64,000 nt of DNA from Kiloniella majae. Its GTDB lineage: Bacteria > Pseudomonadota > Alphaproteobacteria > Kiloniellales > Kiloniellaceae. The notes below the pieces were generated by a model. The model did not search any database. It had not been told where the DNA came from and was given only the letters and a program-made list of their open reading frames with translations. The position numbers were made by a program, and so were the translations under genes. Shown one piece after another: positions 29,968 to 38,186 of this stretch. How positions within the stretch are numbered: position 1 is the first letter of the stretch; each line of letters starts with the position of its first letter. The stretch is from the NCBI RefSeq assembly GCF_002118315.1, contig NZ_MTSZ01000004.1, forward strand, positions 290,335 to 354,334. The letters are read 5' to 3'.

Positions 29968-30558
29968 TTGAGTAGCAATCAGGAAAAAAATCGTTGTGGC
30001 TGGGTCAGTGATGAAGCCTTGTATATTGAGTATCATGATAATGAGTGGGGTGTTCCGGTTACAGATGATCAGGAACTCTTTGAGATGCTTATTTTAGAAG
30101 GTGCGCAGGCTGGATTATCCTGGATAACTGTATTGAGGAAACGTGAAAATTACCGACAGGCTTTTGCTGGATTTGATCCGCATAAGATTGCAGAATTTAC
30201 GAGCGATGATGTCGAACGCCTGATGCAGGATACGGGGTTAGTACGAAATCGTCTGAAAATTAATTCAGTTGTTAGTAACGCCCAGGCTTGGTTGGAAATT
30301 ATGAAGGCAGGCGAAGGTTCTTTTCGAGATCTTGTCTGGTCTGTTGTTGAACACAAGACGCTTGTGAATGCATGGACTGATTTATCCCAGGTGCCGGCTT
30401 CGACAGCGGAATCTGAAAAATTATCCAAGCTTTTGAAAAAAAATGGCTTCCGGTTTGTGGGGCCGACAATTTGCTATGCCTTTATGCAGGCATGCGGCAT
30501 GGCCAATGATCATACAGTTGATTGCTTTTGTTATGAAAAACACGCACCCAGAACTTAG
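29968..30558 (+). CDS. tag: DNA-3-methyladenine glycosylase I
   Basis: About 196 residues. Base-excision enzyme removing 3-methyladenine. The family N-terminus NRCGWVSDEALYIEYHDNEWG provides a zinc Cys and the conserved EYHDNEWG. ILEGAQAGLSWITVLRKREN and the C-terminal HTVDCFCY (His and Cys zinc ligands) complete the fold. A TTG at 29968 preceded by GGGGGAAG gives a normal N-terminus. An upstream in-frame ATG (29926) would add 14 residues and has no ribosome site. Confidence 0.92.
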   Translation: MSSNQEKNRCGWVSDEALYIEYHDNEWGVPVTDDQELFEMLILEGAQAGLSWITVLRKRENYRQAFAGFDPHKIAEFTSDDVERLMQDTGLVRNRLKINSVVSNAQAWLEIMKAGEGSFRDLVWSVVEHKTLVNAWTDLSQVPASTAESEKLSKLLKKNGFRFVGPTICYAFMQACGMANDHTVDCFCYEKHAPRT

Positions 30559-30570
30559 TGAGCTTTGAAA

Positions 30571-31059
30571 ATGAATTTGAAATTACGTAATATGATCAAC
30601 AAGGTATCTTTGTGTTTTGGCGCTGGTTTACTTGTTTTCTCTTCGGCTGTTCAAGCGGAAGAGATTGGAGAGGTGGATACGGTTTTTAAATGGTTAGGTC
30701 CTAACCATAAGATTGTGATTGAAGCCTTTGATGATCCAAAGGTAGAAGGTGTTGCCTGTCATCTCAGCCGTGCAAAAACTGGTGGCATATCCGGGGCTGT
30801 GGGGCTGGCCGAAGATACGACTGATGCATCAATAGCCTGTCGCCAAATCGGTCCTATCAAATTCCGTGAAGAGCTCGAGGATGGCGAAGAGGTTTTTACC
30901 AAACGCACATCGCTTGTGTTTAAAACCATGCAAGTTGTTCGCTTCTTTGATGAAAAGCGTAACGTTTTGATTTATCTGGTTTATAGCGACAGAGTTATCG
31001 AAGGTAGCCCGAAAAATTCGATTACGTCTGTACCAATTATGCCCTGGAATGAAGGGTGA
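30571..31059 (+). CDS. creA: CreA family periplasmic protein
   Basis: 162 residues with a signal peptide (about 1-29, ending VQAEE) and a CreA domain. Motifs are [51 protein letters not shown] and the C-terminal [10 protein letters not shown]. CreA is a widespread secreted protein of unknown function. Two conserved Cys could form a disulfide. ATG 30571 starts it, 12 bases after the tag stop, so the two genes may be co-transcribed. Confidence 0.9.
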   Translation: MNLKLRNMINKVSLCFGAGLLVFSSAVQAEEIGEVDTVFKWLGPNHKIVIEAFDDPKVEGVACHLSRAKTGGISGAVGLAEDTTDASIACRQIGPIKFREELEDGEEVFTKRTSLVFKTMQVVRFFDEKRNVLIYLVYSDRVIEGSPKNSITSVPIMPWNEG

Positions 31060-31095
31060 CGAAGGTTCGTTCTGTCAAAACGGATAACGAAAATG

Positions 31096-31117
31096 AAGGG
31101 GCTCATAAGAGCCCCTT
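31096..31117. terminator. Bidirectional terminator between creA and the MscS-type channel
   Basis: AAGGGGCTC 31096-31104, loop ATAA, GAGCCCCTT 31109-31117 with T-run after and A-rich sequence before. It serves the convergent creA and mechanosensitive channel genes. Confidence 0.88.
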
Positions 31118-31121
31118 TTTA

Positions 31122-32282
31122 TTAGCCCTTATTAAGCGGTGTCTCGGGCTCAAGACCAGGAAGATTTTTGATCTGAGCGGGAGATTCCGGCAGGCTTGCC
31201 ACATGTAAAGTTGACGTTGGAAAGGCAAATGCGCAGTCATTACCTTCGACGATTTCTTTTAACTTGAGGGCGAAGTCTTCTTTGATATTCATCCAATCGC
31301 CCCAGTTTGTTGTCTTGGTGAAGCAATAGATCATGATGTCTATTGACGAGCTGTTGAAGGAATCAACATTGACCAGGGTTGTTGCACGGGCATCATTCGT
31401 TTCAAAAGCTTCTGTGCCGTAAAGATGATCTTTGATTTCTTGAACGATTTTGCGCAGCTGTTCGCTTGTTGTGTCGTATTCAACGCCGATTTTCCAGTAA
31501 ATACGCCGATTGGTCATTTTGGAGAAGTTGATAACGGCATTATCGGCGAGTTTGGCATTTGGCACATAAACAGGCGCTTTATCAAAGCGTCTAATACGGG
31601 TGGAACGGAACCCGATGTCTTCAACAGTTCCTTCAACAATTCCTTCGATCCGCACCCAATCGCCACGGCTAAAACGTTTCTCTGCAATGATGAGAATACC
31701 GGCAATCAGGTTTTTGAACAGATCTTGGGCACCCAGAGCAACGGCAACACCAAAAAGGCCAAGACCGGCAATGATTGCGCCGACATTAATGCCCCAGAGT
31801 TCCAGAATACTGGCGGCTCCAAGCAGAACGACACAGATCTTGAGGGCTTTGATGATCCAGTCCACCATAATACTGGTGAGAACAGTCGTGAAACGGTGAA
31901 GGAGAAAATCTAGCGGATCGATCAGTTTAAAGACGGCATAAAAAAGTGTGTAGGCAATCAGGGAACGCACAAGATTATTGCCTAATACAGCGGCTTCCCC
32001 GCCAAGATTCAAATAATCGAGAGAGAAGAAGACACCAAGGGCAATAGGGATCATTCGTATTGGGCCTTCCAGGGCCTCGAGAGCGTGATCATCTACCGAG
32101 TTCTTGGTTTTGCGTGTTAGGACCTTAAGACGATTAACCACCAGCCTTGAAAACAATCCCCGTATAACAAGGAAAGCAAAGAAAATCGCTATGGATGTTA
32201 TTATATGGCCAATACTGAGTCCAAAAACACCCTGATTCCAGACTTCCAGTGTTATTTCCCAGAACGTTGATAGGTTTTCCAT
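31122..32282 (-). CDS. MscS-family mechanosensitive ion channel
   Basis: 386 residues with about five membrane helices (about 15-190). The MscS core follows: the pore helix IIAGLGLFGVAVALGAQDLF with small-residue packing, then the beta domain KNLIAGILIIAEKRFSRGDWVRI, VEDIGFRSTRIRRFD and a C-terminal alpha/beta domain (SSIDIMIYCFTKTTNW). Opens under hypo-osmotic tension. The start is supported by GAGGAGATATC upstream. It belongs to the YbdG/MscM-like size class. It stands alone. Confidence 0.9.
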   Translation of the reverse strand: MENLSTFWEITLEVWNQGVFGLSIGHIITSIAIFFAFLVIRGLFSRLVVNRLKVLTRKTKNSVDDHALEALEGPIRMIPIALGVFFSLDYLNLGGEAAVLGNNLVRSLIAYTLFYAVFKLIDPLDFLLHRFTTVLTSIMVDWIIKALKICVVLLGAASILELWGINVGAIIAGLGLFGVAVALGAQDLFKNLIAGILIIAEKRFSRGDWVRIEGIVEGTVEDIGFRSTRIRRFDKAPVYVPNAKLADNAVINFSKMTNRRIYWKIGVEYDTTSEQLRKIVQEIKDHLYGTEAFETNDARATTLVNVDSFNSSSIDIMIYCFTKTTNWGDWMNIKEDFALKLKEIVEGNDCAFAFPTSTLHVASLPESPAQIKNLPGLEPETPLNKG

Positions 32283-32397
32283 GATATCTCCTCGTTGGTG
32301 CGCGAGGGGAGTTTGCTCAGGGAGGCCTAAGTCGTCAAGAGTGAAAGCGGATGTATTTTAGCTTCAAAAGCTTGCTTTGAAAAAAGGTCTGAATGAT

Positions 32398-33024
32398 TTA
32401 ATCGAACAATGCATCGATATCGTCTTGCCCCATGGCTTCCAGATCGATTTTCTCTTCCTCAGTCATCCCGCCGGCCATCATGTTACCGGAAAGTGTCGCT
32501 TGCCAGTCCATTTCAATTTCCATGATTTTATCGGCAGGCAATACATTGTGATTGCCATGAATAACAGCGCTGGCAATATCAATCATATGTCGGATATGTG
32601 TGGATGCATCCGGCACCAGTGCGGCAATGGAAACGTGATCACCTGCGGCGAGGGCCTGTTCTATGGCGTCTTTGCTGTCTTTTATCCCTTTGTCCGCAAG
32701 TTCAACGGCTTTATCAAAAGGAACCCTGAACTCTTGAGGGGCCGCTTCATAGGCCGCAACGGCAAGTTCCTTGGCCTGAAAACTACTGTCGAGGAAATGT
32801 TGTTGATAGCTTTTGGGTTCCCAAGCTTGAACTTCTTCAAAAAGATCCGGCATGTCAGGCACCATTTCCAGCATCATCACAGCTTCGTTGAGATGATTTA
32901 AATAATCCGTTGCTAGAAAGCTGGTCTCATCAATGTTTGAGCCAGGTAATTGTGCCCTAATACTTTCAAGATCCACGTAGCTCTCACCTTTATCAATTGC
33001 AGTTTCCTGATTAGCTAGCATCAT
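32398..33024 (-). CDS. Unrecognised acidic helical protein with FliM/CheZ-like C-terminal peptide
   Basis: 208 residues, acidic, mostly helical, no signal or membrane segment. I do not recognise the main domain (about 30-175; e.g. NHLNEAVMMLEMVPDMPDLF, DASTHIRHMIDIASAVIHGN). The C-terminus ends LEAMGQDDIDALFD, which closely resembles the CheY-binding peptide of FliM (SQxEIDALL) and the CheZ tail. In alphaproteobacteria a xSQxDIDALF tag also occurs on signalling proteins. The inference is a partner of a CheY-like receiver. No chemotaxis genes are nearby. ATG 33024 and 33021 are both possible starts. Confidence 0.6.
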   Translation of the reverse strand: MMLANQETAIDKGESYVDLESIRAQLPGSNIDETSFLATDYLNHLNEAVMMLEMVPDMPDLFEEVQAWEPKSYQQHFLDSSFQAKELAVAAYEAAPQEFRVPFDKAVELADKGIKDSKDAIEQALAAGDHVSIAALVPDASTHIRHMIDIASAVIHGNHNVLPADKIMEIEMDWQATLSGNMMAGGMTEEEKIDLEAMGQDDIDALFD

Positions 33025-33240
33025 ACAGTGTCGTTAACCTATTTTCTGCCAACTATATAAATTTACCCTTAATCCCCTGCAGATAATTCGCATTTGAGAA
33101 AAAGCAGTCCCTGATTTTAACATAGGACAACGTAAAGAATATCTTAATTGGCGATATTACTTATACATTAATCACCAATTATTGATGATGGCTTCACTAA
33201 TGGGCAACTTAGATGCTAACCAACCGAGAATGCGCGCCGG

Positions 33241-33274
33241 ATAATACACACGGGATATATAATACACACCGGAT
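33241..33274. repeat. Two 16-bp direct repeats
   Basis: ATAATACACACGGGAT 33241-33256 and ATAATACACACCGGAT 33259-33274 differ at one base and have an 18-base period, near two helical turns. They lie between the SbtB-like gene (downstream end) and the start of the FliM-peptide gene, about 220 bases upstream of the latter. They could be a regulator site; function unknown. Confidence 0.5.
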
Positions 33275-33315
33275 TATGAAATAGCCTTTGTGTAGAGTTT
33301 ATTTCTTTCGGCTTA

Positions 33316-33627
33316 TTAAAATAACTCAGCCCGCATTACTTTTGTATCTGTCACACTGACCACACCAATATGACGATCAAGCATTGGGAAAATTGCATCC
33401 AGCGTTTTCTCCAAACGCTCAGGCTTAACCAAACACACAACCGCTGACATACCTTGTGCGCGACTAATTTGGCCCTCTCTGCTCCAGTGTCCAGAACTTC
33501 CCGACCCCCCTGAAACAGGTAGAACACTAAATCCTTTTACACCGGCCTCGATCAGTAAATCGGTGAGACGATTTTCCATGATCTTTTCGATAATTATCTC
33601 GACTCTTTTGGCTTCATGCATTTCCAT
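33316..33627 (-). CDS. SbtB-like PII-family signalling protein
   Basis: 103 residues with the PII ferredoxin-like fold: RVEIIIEKIMENRLTDLLIEAG, then a T-loop region GFSVLPVSGGSGSSGHW, SREGQISRAQGMSAVVCLV, and LEKTLDAIFPMLDRHIGVVSVTD. It starts 1 base after the stop of an SbtA-like bicarbonate transporter, the arrangement of cyanobacterial sbtA-sbtB. SbtB binds adenine nucleotides and gates SbtA. The C-terminal CGPxGC redox extension of many cyanobacterial SbtB proteins is absent, so that redox control is not expected. Confidence 0.82.
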   Translation of the reverse strand: MEMHEAKRVEIIIEKIMENRLTDLLIEAGVKGFSVLPVSGGSGSSGHWSREGQISRAQGMSAVVCLVKPERLEKTLDAIFPMLDRHIGVVSVTDTKVMRAELF

Positions 33628-33628
33628 T

Positions 33629-34609
33629 TCACGCTCCGATCACAGCAGTTGCTATAGTAACATAAAGTGGAATACCCACCGTTAGATTAAAGGGGAATGT
33701 GACCCCTAAAGACAGTGTTAAATAAATCGCCGGGTTCGCTTCAGGTACTGCTACGCGCATTGCAGCAGGAACCGCGATATAGGAAGCCGATGCAGAGAGC
33801 ACCATCAATAGAACAGTACTGCCAAGTGGTAACCCGATTACAAGGGCAAAGATTAAGCCAATTGTTGCGCCTGCCAAGGGCATCAGAACTCCGAACAGAA
33901 CAGAGCGCCCGGAAACAGCGCCTTTAGCATTCATCAACCCGCGCCCTGCAACAAGCCCCATATCCAGAAGGAACAGGCATAAGACGCCTTTAAAGGGGGC
34001 GCTAATAAAGGGGGATATTTCTGAAAGTCCATCTTTTCCAGTGATCAATCCTATAAAGAACGAGCCAATCAACAAAACAATTGATCCGTTTAACAGGATT
34101 TCGCGCATCAATTCACCGTCTAGCCCTTTTGAAGCTTTGTTCTTTCGAGAAATCAACCAAAGTGCAGATATGATCGCAGGTGCTTCCATCGTTGCCGCGA
34201 CAGCGACCATATAGCCATCGTAGGAAATGCCTTGTATTTCCAGGATAGATGATGCTGCGACAAAGGTTACAATAGATATTGAGCCATAGTGTGCGGCAAC
34301 AGCCGCAGCATCTATGGCTGACATTTTTGTCAGTATTCGTAACAAAACAAAAGCAAGGAATGGCAAGGTGGCGGATAAGATAATACCAGACAACAGGGAT
34401 AATATTAGCTGTAAATCAATGCCGTATCCTGAAAGACTCGCGCCGCCCTTGAAGCCAATTGCAAAAAGTAAATAAAGCGACATGCCTTTGGCAATAGCTT
34501 CCGGGAAGTTCAAATCAGATTTGGCAATCGCAACTGAAAAACCCAATGCAAAGAAAAGAATAATGGGGGATAGTAAGTTTTGCTGCGCGAGTGAAAAAAG
34601 TTGTTCCAT
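33629..34609 (-). CDS. SbtA-like sodium-dependent bicarbonate transporter (DUF897)
   Basis: 326 residues, about ten helices, in the SbtA/DUF897 family. The two-repeat inverted architecture is visible. In the first repeat, AIGFKGGASLSGYG, then AAVAAHYGSISIVTF (the bicarbonate/sodium site region) and VAATMEAPAIISALWLI. In the second repeat, LLDMGLVAGRGL and SASASYIAVPAAMRVAVPEANP. Cyanobacterial SbtA imports bicarbonate with high affinity; heterotrophic homologues probably supply anaplerotic carboxylation. Followed by its SbtB-like regulator; a beta carbonic anhydrase lies nearby. Confidence 0.88.
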   Translation of the reverse strand: MEQLFSLAQQNLLSPIILFFALGFSVAIAKSDLNFPEAIAKGMSLYLLFAIGFKGGASLSGYGIDLQLILSLLSGIILSATLPFLAFVLLRILTKMSAIDAAAVAAHYGSISIVTFVAASSILEIQGISYDGYMVAVAATMEAPAIISALWLISRKNKASKGLDGELMREILLNGSIVLLIGSFFIGLITGKDGLSEISPFISAPFKGVLCLFLLDMGLVAGRGLMNAKGAVSGRSVLFGVLMPLAGATIGLIFALVIGLPLGSTVLLMVLSASASYIAVPAAMRVAVPEANPAIYLTLSLGVTFPFNLTVGIPLYVTIATAVIGA

Positions 34610-34838
34610 AAAAACCTCGTCCTAGGCGCTATAAATCGTAGCGATACAGTATATCCACCACGTAAAGCTTCGTTATTTACGTATGATTTGTTCCCGTTAT
34701 CTAGAGCAGTTTTGCCATCTTGTTAAGATATTTTACTGATTTATTTGATCCAGTGATCAATTCTCATGAATCAGTAGATGATATTGCTGTGCTCAGAGAA
34801 ACTATTCTTCGCTATGTCGTGCTCTTTATTGGCTTATA

Positions 34839-35552
34839 TTAAGTCACGACCTGAATGGTTTCTTCTCGACGTTTTAGGTGCTTGTTGTAATGGTTTTCAA
34901 CCAGACGGAAGATCCAGATAAACAAGAAGGTCAGGACAAAATAGAAGACACCTGCGGTAATGAAAGCCTCATAGGGTGCATAGTATCGGGATTGTACGAT
35001 ACGTGCTGCACCCGTCAGGTCAACAAGCGTTATGGTGCTGGCCAATGCACTGCCGTGAAGCATAAAGATAACTTCGTTGGAATAGGCTGGAAGGGCGCGT
35101 CTTAAGGCACTTGGGATGATTATACGCCTGAATATCAAGAACTGAGACATGCCACAGGCTTTTGCTGCTTCGACTTCCCCAAAGGATGTCTGTGCCATTG
35201 CCCCGCGGAAAATTTCTGTCGTATAGGCCGCTGTGTTTAAGGTAAAGCCAAGCAAGGCAAAGAAGTAAGCTCCCTTTAGAAAATCAAACTCTTTGGTTAA
35301 GTCGCTGTAGCCTTCAAACTGGCCTACGCCATAATAAAGAATAAAAAGCTGCACGATAAGCGGCGTTCCCCGGAATGCATAGGTAAAGGCAAAAACGGGA
35401 TAGTTTATCAGCGGATTTTTCGATAGCCGCATGACGGCCAGTGGAATGGCGACAAGAAAACCGATCAAAAGTGAAAGCGGTACAAGCTTGATGGTGAGGA
35501 GCAAACCTTCGAAATATAGAGGTAGTTCGTCTAGTATAATTTGAAAATCCAT
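34839..35552 (-). CDS. Basic-amino-acid ABC transporter permease (HisM/AotM/OccM-type)
   Basis: 237 residues, five helices, HisM-type permease. Family region EAAKACGMSQFLIFRRIIIPSALRRALPAYSNE is the EAA loop that contacts the ATPase; the N-terminal PLYFEGLLLTIKLVPLSLLIG is also typical. It is the last gene of the operon and overlaps the preceding permease by one base (TGATG). It forms a heterodimeric channel with that permease for lysine/arginine/ornithine/histidine or opine uptake. Confidence 0.92.
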   Translation of the reverse strand: MDFQIILDELPLYFEGLLLTIKLVPLSLLIGFLVAIPLAVMRLSKNPLINYPVFAFTYAFRGTPLIVQLFILYYGVGQFEGYSDLTKEFDFLKGAYFFALLGFTLNTAAYTTEIFRGAMAQTSFGEVEAAKACGMSQFLIFRRIIIPSALRRALPAYSNEVIFMLHGSALASTITLVDLTGAARIVQSRYYAPYEAFITAGVFYFVLTFLFIWIFRLVENHYNKHLKRREETIQVVT

Positions 35553-36349
35553 CAGAGAGCACTCCTTACACCGGCTGAATAGCGTTTTTCAATTATCTTT
35601 AGAACCCAAATCGATAATGTTGTTAAAACAAGAAACGCGATCGCGGCAGTAAGATAAAACTTGAAGGGTTGCCGTGTTGCGCCTGCTGCAAGGCCTGCTT
35701 TACGGACCATATCTTCCAGACCGATAATAGATGTGATAGCGGTGGCCTTCATGAGAACCAGCCAGTTATTACCAATACCCGGCAGAGCGTGGCGAACCAT
35801 CTGTGGAAAGAGAATACGTCGATTGATTTGAAACTTTGTCATGCCATAGGCTGTGCCAGCTTCCAGCATACCTCGATCTACAGCCATGATTGCCCCGCGG
35901 AACGTTTCCCCCATGTAGGCACCAAAGATAAAACCGATGGTCAGAACGCCTGCAATAAAGGGATTAATGTCAATATACCCCCAATCGAGGTAGGGTTCTG
36001 CCGCAACTTTCAGGGAATCTCCTGCCCCGATTACTTCACCAAACCATGCTGTGAAGTTCAATAGGTTTTCTGGCAGATTGTTGACAAAAACTTGGCCACC
36101 GAAAAAAATGAGCAGCATCAAGACAAGGTCGGGAACGCCGCGAATGATTGTGGTGTAGCTAAAGGCGATTGAGCTGGCAATCTTGTTATTTGAAAGCCGC
36201 GCAAGGGCTGCAAAGATCCCCAAAACACAAGCGACCAGCAAAGATGCCATAGAGATGGAGACGGTAATAATGCCGCCACTAACAAGGATACTATATCCGT
36301 AGCCATCAAGGTTAATCATTTTAAATCTTCCGATTTTAAGCCTTTTCAA
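35552..36349 (-). CDS. Basic-amino-acid ABC transporter permease (HisQ/AotQ/OccQ-type)
   Basis: 265 residues, five helices. The HisQ-like N-terminus is GYGYSILVSGGIITVSISMA, with RGVPDLVLMLLIFFGGQ and the EAA loop EAGTAYGMTKFQINRRILFP. The annotated start gives a short basic extension (MKRLKIGRFK) before MINLDGYGYS; Met 11 is the likelier start. The gene lies 108 bases downstream of the binding protein gene with a terminator-like hairpin between, which should lower its expression. Confidence 0.92.
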   Translation of the reverse strand: MKRLKIGRFKMINLDGYGYSILVSGGIITVSISMASLLVACVLGIFAALARLSNNKIASSIAFSYTTIIRGVPDLVLMLLIFFGGQVFVNNLPENLLNFTAWFGEVIGAGDSLKVAAEPYLDWGYIDINPFIAGVLTIGFIFGAYMGETFRGAIMAVDRGMLEAGTAYGMTKFQINRRILFPQMVRHALPGIGNNWLVLMKATAITSIIGLEDMVRKAGLAAGATRQPFKFYLTAAIAFLVLTTLSIWVLKIIEKRYSAGVRSAL

Positions 36350-36365
36350 GTAAGGCTTCTAAAAA

Positions 36366-36410
36366 AGCACCCCAGACCCCGGTCATGATGATCTGGGCTC
36401 TGAGGGTGCT
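36366..36410 (-). terminator. Terminator/attenuator inside the amino-acid transporter operon
   Basis: On the minus strand AGCACCC (36410-36404) pairs with GGGTGCT (36372-36366), with inner CCAGA/TCTGG pairing, and is followed by TTTTTT. It lies between the binding-protein stop and the first permease gene, so partial termination here would keep the binding protein more abundant than the permeases. Confidence 0.75.
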
Positions 36411-36457
36411 ATTTTACTATTTAACCAGGAAACAAGATGGTCATTCCATCATTGCTC

Positions 36458-37219
36458 TTAGTAGATATCAAAGTCGAAATACTTGTCGTTGATCGCTTTG
36501 TAAACGCCGTTCGCACGGATTGCTTTGATTGCTGCGGATAAACGATCACGAAGCTCGGTATCAGACTTCCGAACGGCAACACCAGCACCGTCGCCGAAAT
36601 ATTTAGGATCGCTGTAAGATGGGCCGAAAAGCTCGAAGTCTTTACCGGCGTCTGTTTTTACAAAGCCATCATCCATTGCAATGGAATCAGCAATCAACAG
36701 ATCAACGCGACCAGCTGCGATATCAAGATATGCTTCGTCCTGAGTACCATAACGTTTGATTTCGGTGTCGGGGAATTCGGCTGTGATGAAAGTATCATGG
36801 ATTGTTCCACGCTGTACGCCGACAGATTTGCCTTTCATGCCTTCAGCAGTAATTTCGATGCCAGAACCTTTTTTGCGAAGGAAGCGCGCTGGAGAGTTGT
36901 AATATTTCTCAGAGAAATCAACTTTCTTTTTACGCTCTTCGGTAATGGACATGGATGCGATGATTGCATCGTATTTTTTAGCGTTAAGCGCAGGAATGAT
37001 ACCATCCCAGTCCTGAACAACCATGGTGCACTTTACTTTCATTTCTTCACAAAGTGCATTGGCGATATCAATATCGAAACCAACAACGTTACCATTGGTG
37101 TCAATGCTGCTGAATGGAGGGTAAGCACCCTCAACACCGATACGCAGATCTTTGGCTGCGACAGCGCCAGCTGTGAATGTCATTGCTGCGGCTACAGCAG
37201 TTACAAGAAACTTTTTCAT
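36458..37219 (-). CDS. Periplasmic basic-amino-acid binding protein (LAO/HisJ-type)
   Basis: 253 residues. The signal peptide is about 1-22 (MKKFLVTAVAAAMTFTAGAV). The type-II binding fold shows RIGVEGAYPPFSSIDTNGNVVGFDIDIANAL, the ligand region DGIIPALNAKKYDAIIASMSITEERKKKVDFS, and two Cys (CEEMKVKC) spaced like the HisJ/LAO disulfide. The specificity class is lysine/arginine/ornithine or opines. An AGGGAG site precedes ATG 37219. It sits between the ATPase and permease genes. Confidence 0.93.
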   Translation of the reverse strand: MKKFLVTAVAAAMTFTAGAVAAKDLRIGVEGAYPPFSSIDTNGNVVGFDIDIANALCEEMKVKCTMVVQDWDGIIPALNAKKYDAIIASMSITEERKKKVDFSEKYYNSPARFLRKKGSGIEITAEGMKGKSVGVQRGTIHDTFITAEFPDTEIKRYGTQDEAYLDIAAGRVDLLIADSIAMDDGFVKTDAGKDFELFGPSYSDPKYFGDGAGVAVRKSDTELRDRLSAAIKAIRANGVYKAINDKYFDFDIY

Positions 37220-37264
37220 TTAATGGCTCCCTAAATTTAATTGTTATACTTGTTGTTTATTTTA

Positions 37265-38062
37265 TTATTTTAGATTTCCAGCGATAAACTGTTTGAAACG
37301 CTCTGATTGTGGATTGGTGAAAATCTCTTGCGGATTTCCCTGTTCCAGAATATGGCCCTTGTGAAGGAAAAGTGTTTGGTTTGACACTTCCCGGGCAAAT
37401 CCCATTTCGTGCGTTACGACAATCATTGTGCGACCTTCTTCAGCAAGGTCACGGATAACTTTCAAGACTTCACCAACCAGCTCTGGATCCAAAGCTGATG
37501 TGGGTTCATCAAATAACATGACAGATGGGTCCATAGCCAGAGCCCGCGCAATCGCAACGCGCTGTTGCTGACCGCCGGACATGTGCGCAGGATAGTAATC
37601 CTTGCGTTCGTAGATGCCGACTTTTTCCATCATTTCATTCGCACGTTCGGTCGCTTCCGCTTTACTTAGACCGAGTACGTGGATTGGGGCTTCTATAATG
37701 TTTTCCAGCGTGGTCATGTGAGACCAGAGGTTGAACCCTTGGAATACCATCGACAGTTTAGAGCGAATGCGTTCAATCTGTTTGTTATCAGTCGGCACAG
37801 GCTCACCAGACTTGGTGGTTTTCATGTTGATGAGTTCACCACCGACGATCACATTGCCGGAATTCGGAGTTTCCAAAAGGTTGATGCAGCGGAGAAAAGT
37901 ACTCTTGCCGGACCCACTGGAGCCCAGCATCGAGATGACATCACCTTCGTTAGCAGTTAAGGAAACACCTTTTAAAACTTCGATATTGCCGAATGATTTA
38001 TGAATGTCTTCACAAACAAGTGCAGGTGTTTTGTCCACCATAGCCGCGGCGTTTGACGCCAT
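37265..38062 (-). CDS. Basic-amino-acid ABC transporter ATPase (HisP/OccP-type)
   Basis: 265 residues. Walker A is [10 protein letters not shown] (about 47-56), the Q-loop follows in [13 protein letters not shown], the signature is [15 protein letters not shown], Walker B is [15 protein letters not shown], and the switch His is in [31 protein letters not shown] is typical of the HisP/AotP branch for basic amino acids. First gene of the operon ATPase - binding protein - HisQ - HisM. Confidence 0.95.
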   Translation of the reverse strand: MASNAAAMVDKTPALVCEDIHKSFGNIEVLKGVSLTANEGDVISMLGSSGSGKSTFLRCINLLETPNSGNVIVGGELINMKTTKSGEPVPTDNKQIERIRSKLSMVFQGFNLWSHMTTLENIIEAPIHVLGLSKAEATERANEMMEKVGIYERKDYYPAHMSGGQQQRVAIARALAMDPSVMLFDEPTSALDPELVGEVLKVIRDLAEEGRTMIVVTHEMGFAREVSNQTLFLHKGHILEQGNPQEIFTNPQSERFKQFIAGNLK

Positions 38063-38186
38063 AGGTTATGTCCCCATTGTTGAATTGTCTTATTATTTTA
38101 CTTCCTAATGAAATTAGTGTGGTTTTTTCATTATGAAAAGCAAAAAAAATACATACAATTTCTGTAGATGTGTTTGTGGCAAATTT

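Noticed and set aside
31425..31913. 162-codon plus-strand frame antisense to the MscS-type channel
   Set aside because: The minus strand encodes a clear MscS protein with all motifs; this frame has no independent support.
32377..32901. 174-codon plus-strand frame antisense to the FliM-peptide gene
   Set aside because: A shadow of the opposite strand; low-complexity His/Phe-rich translation and no family pattern.
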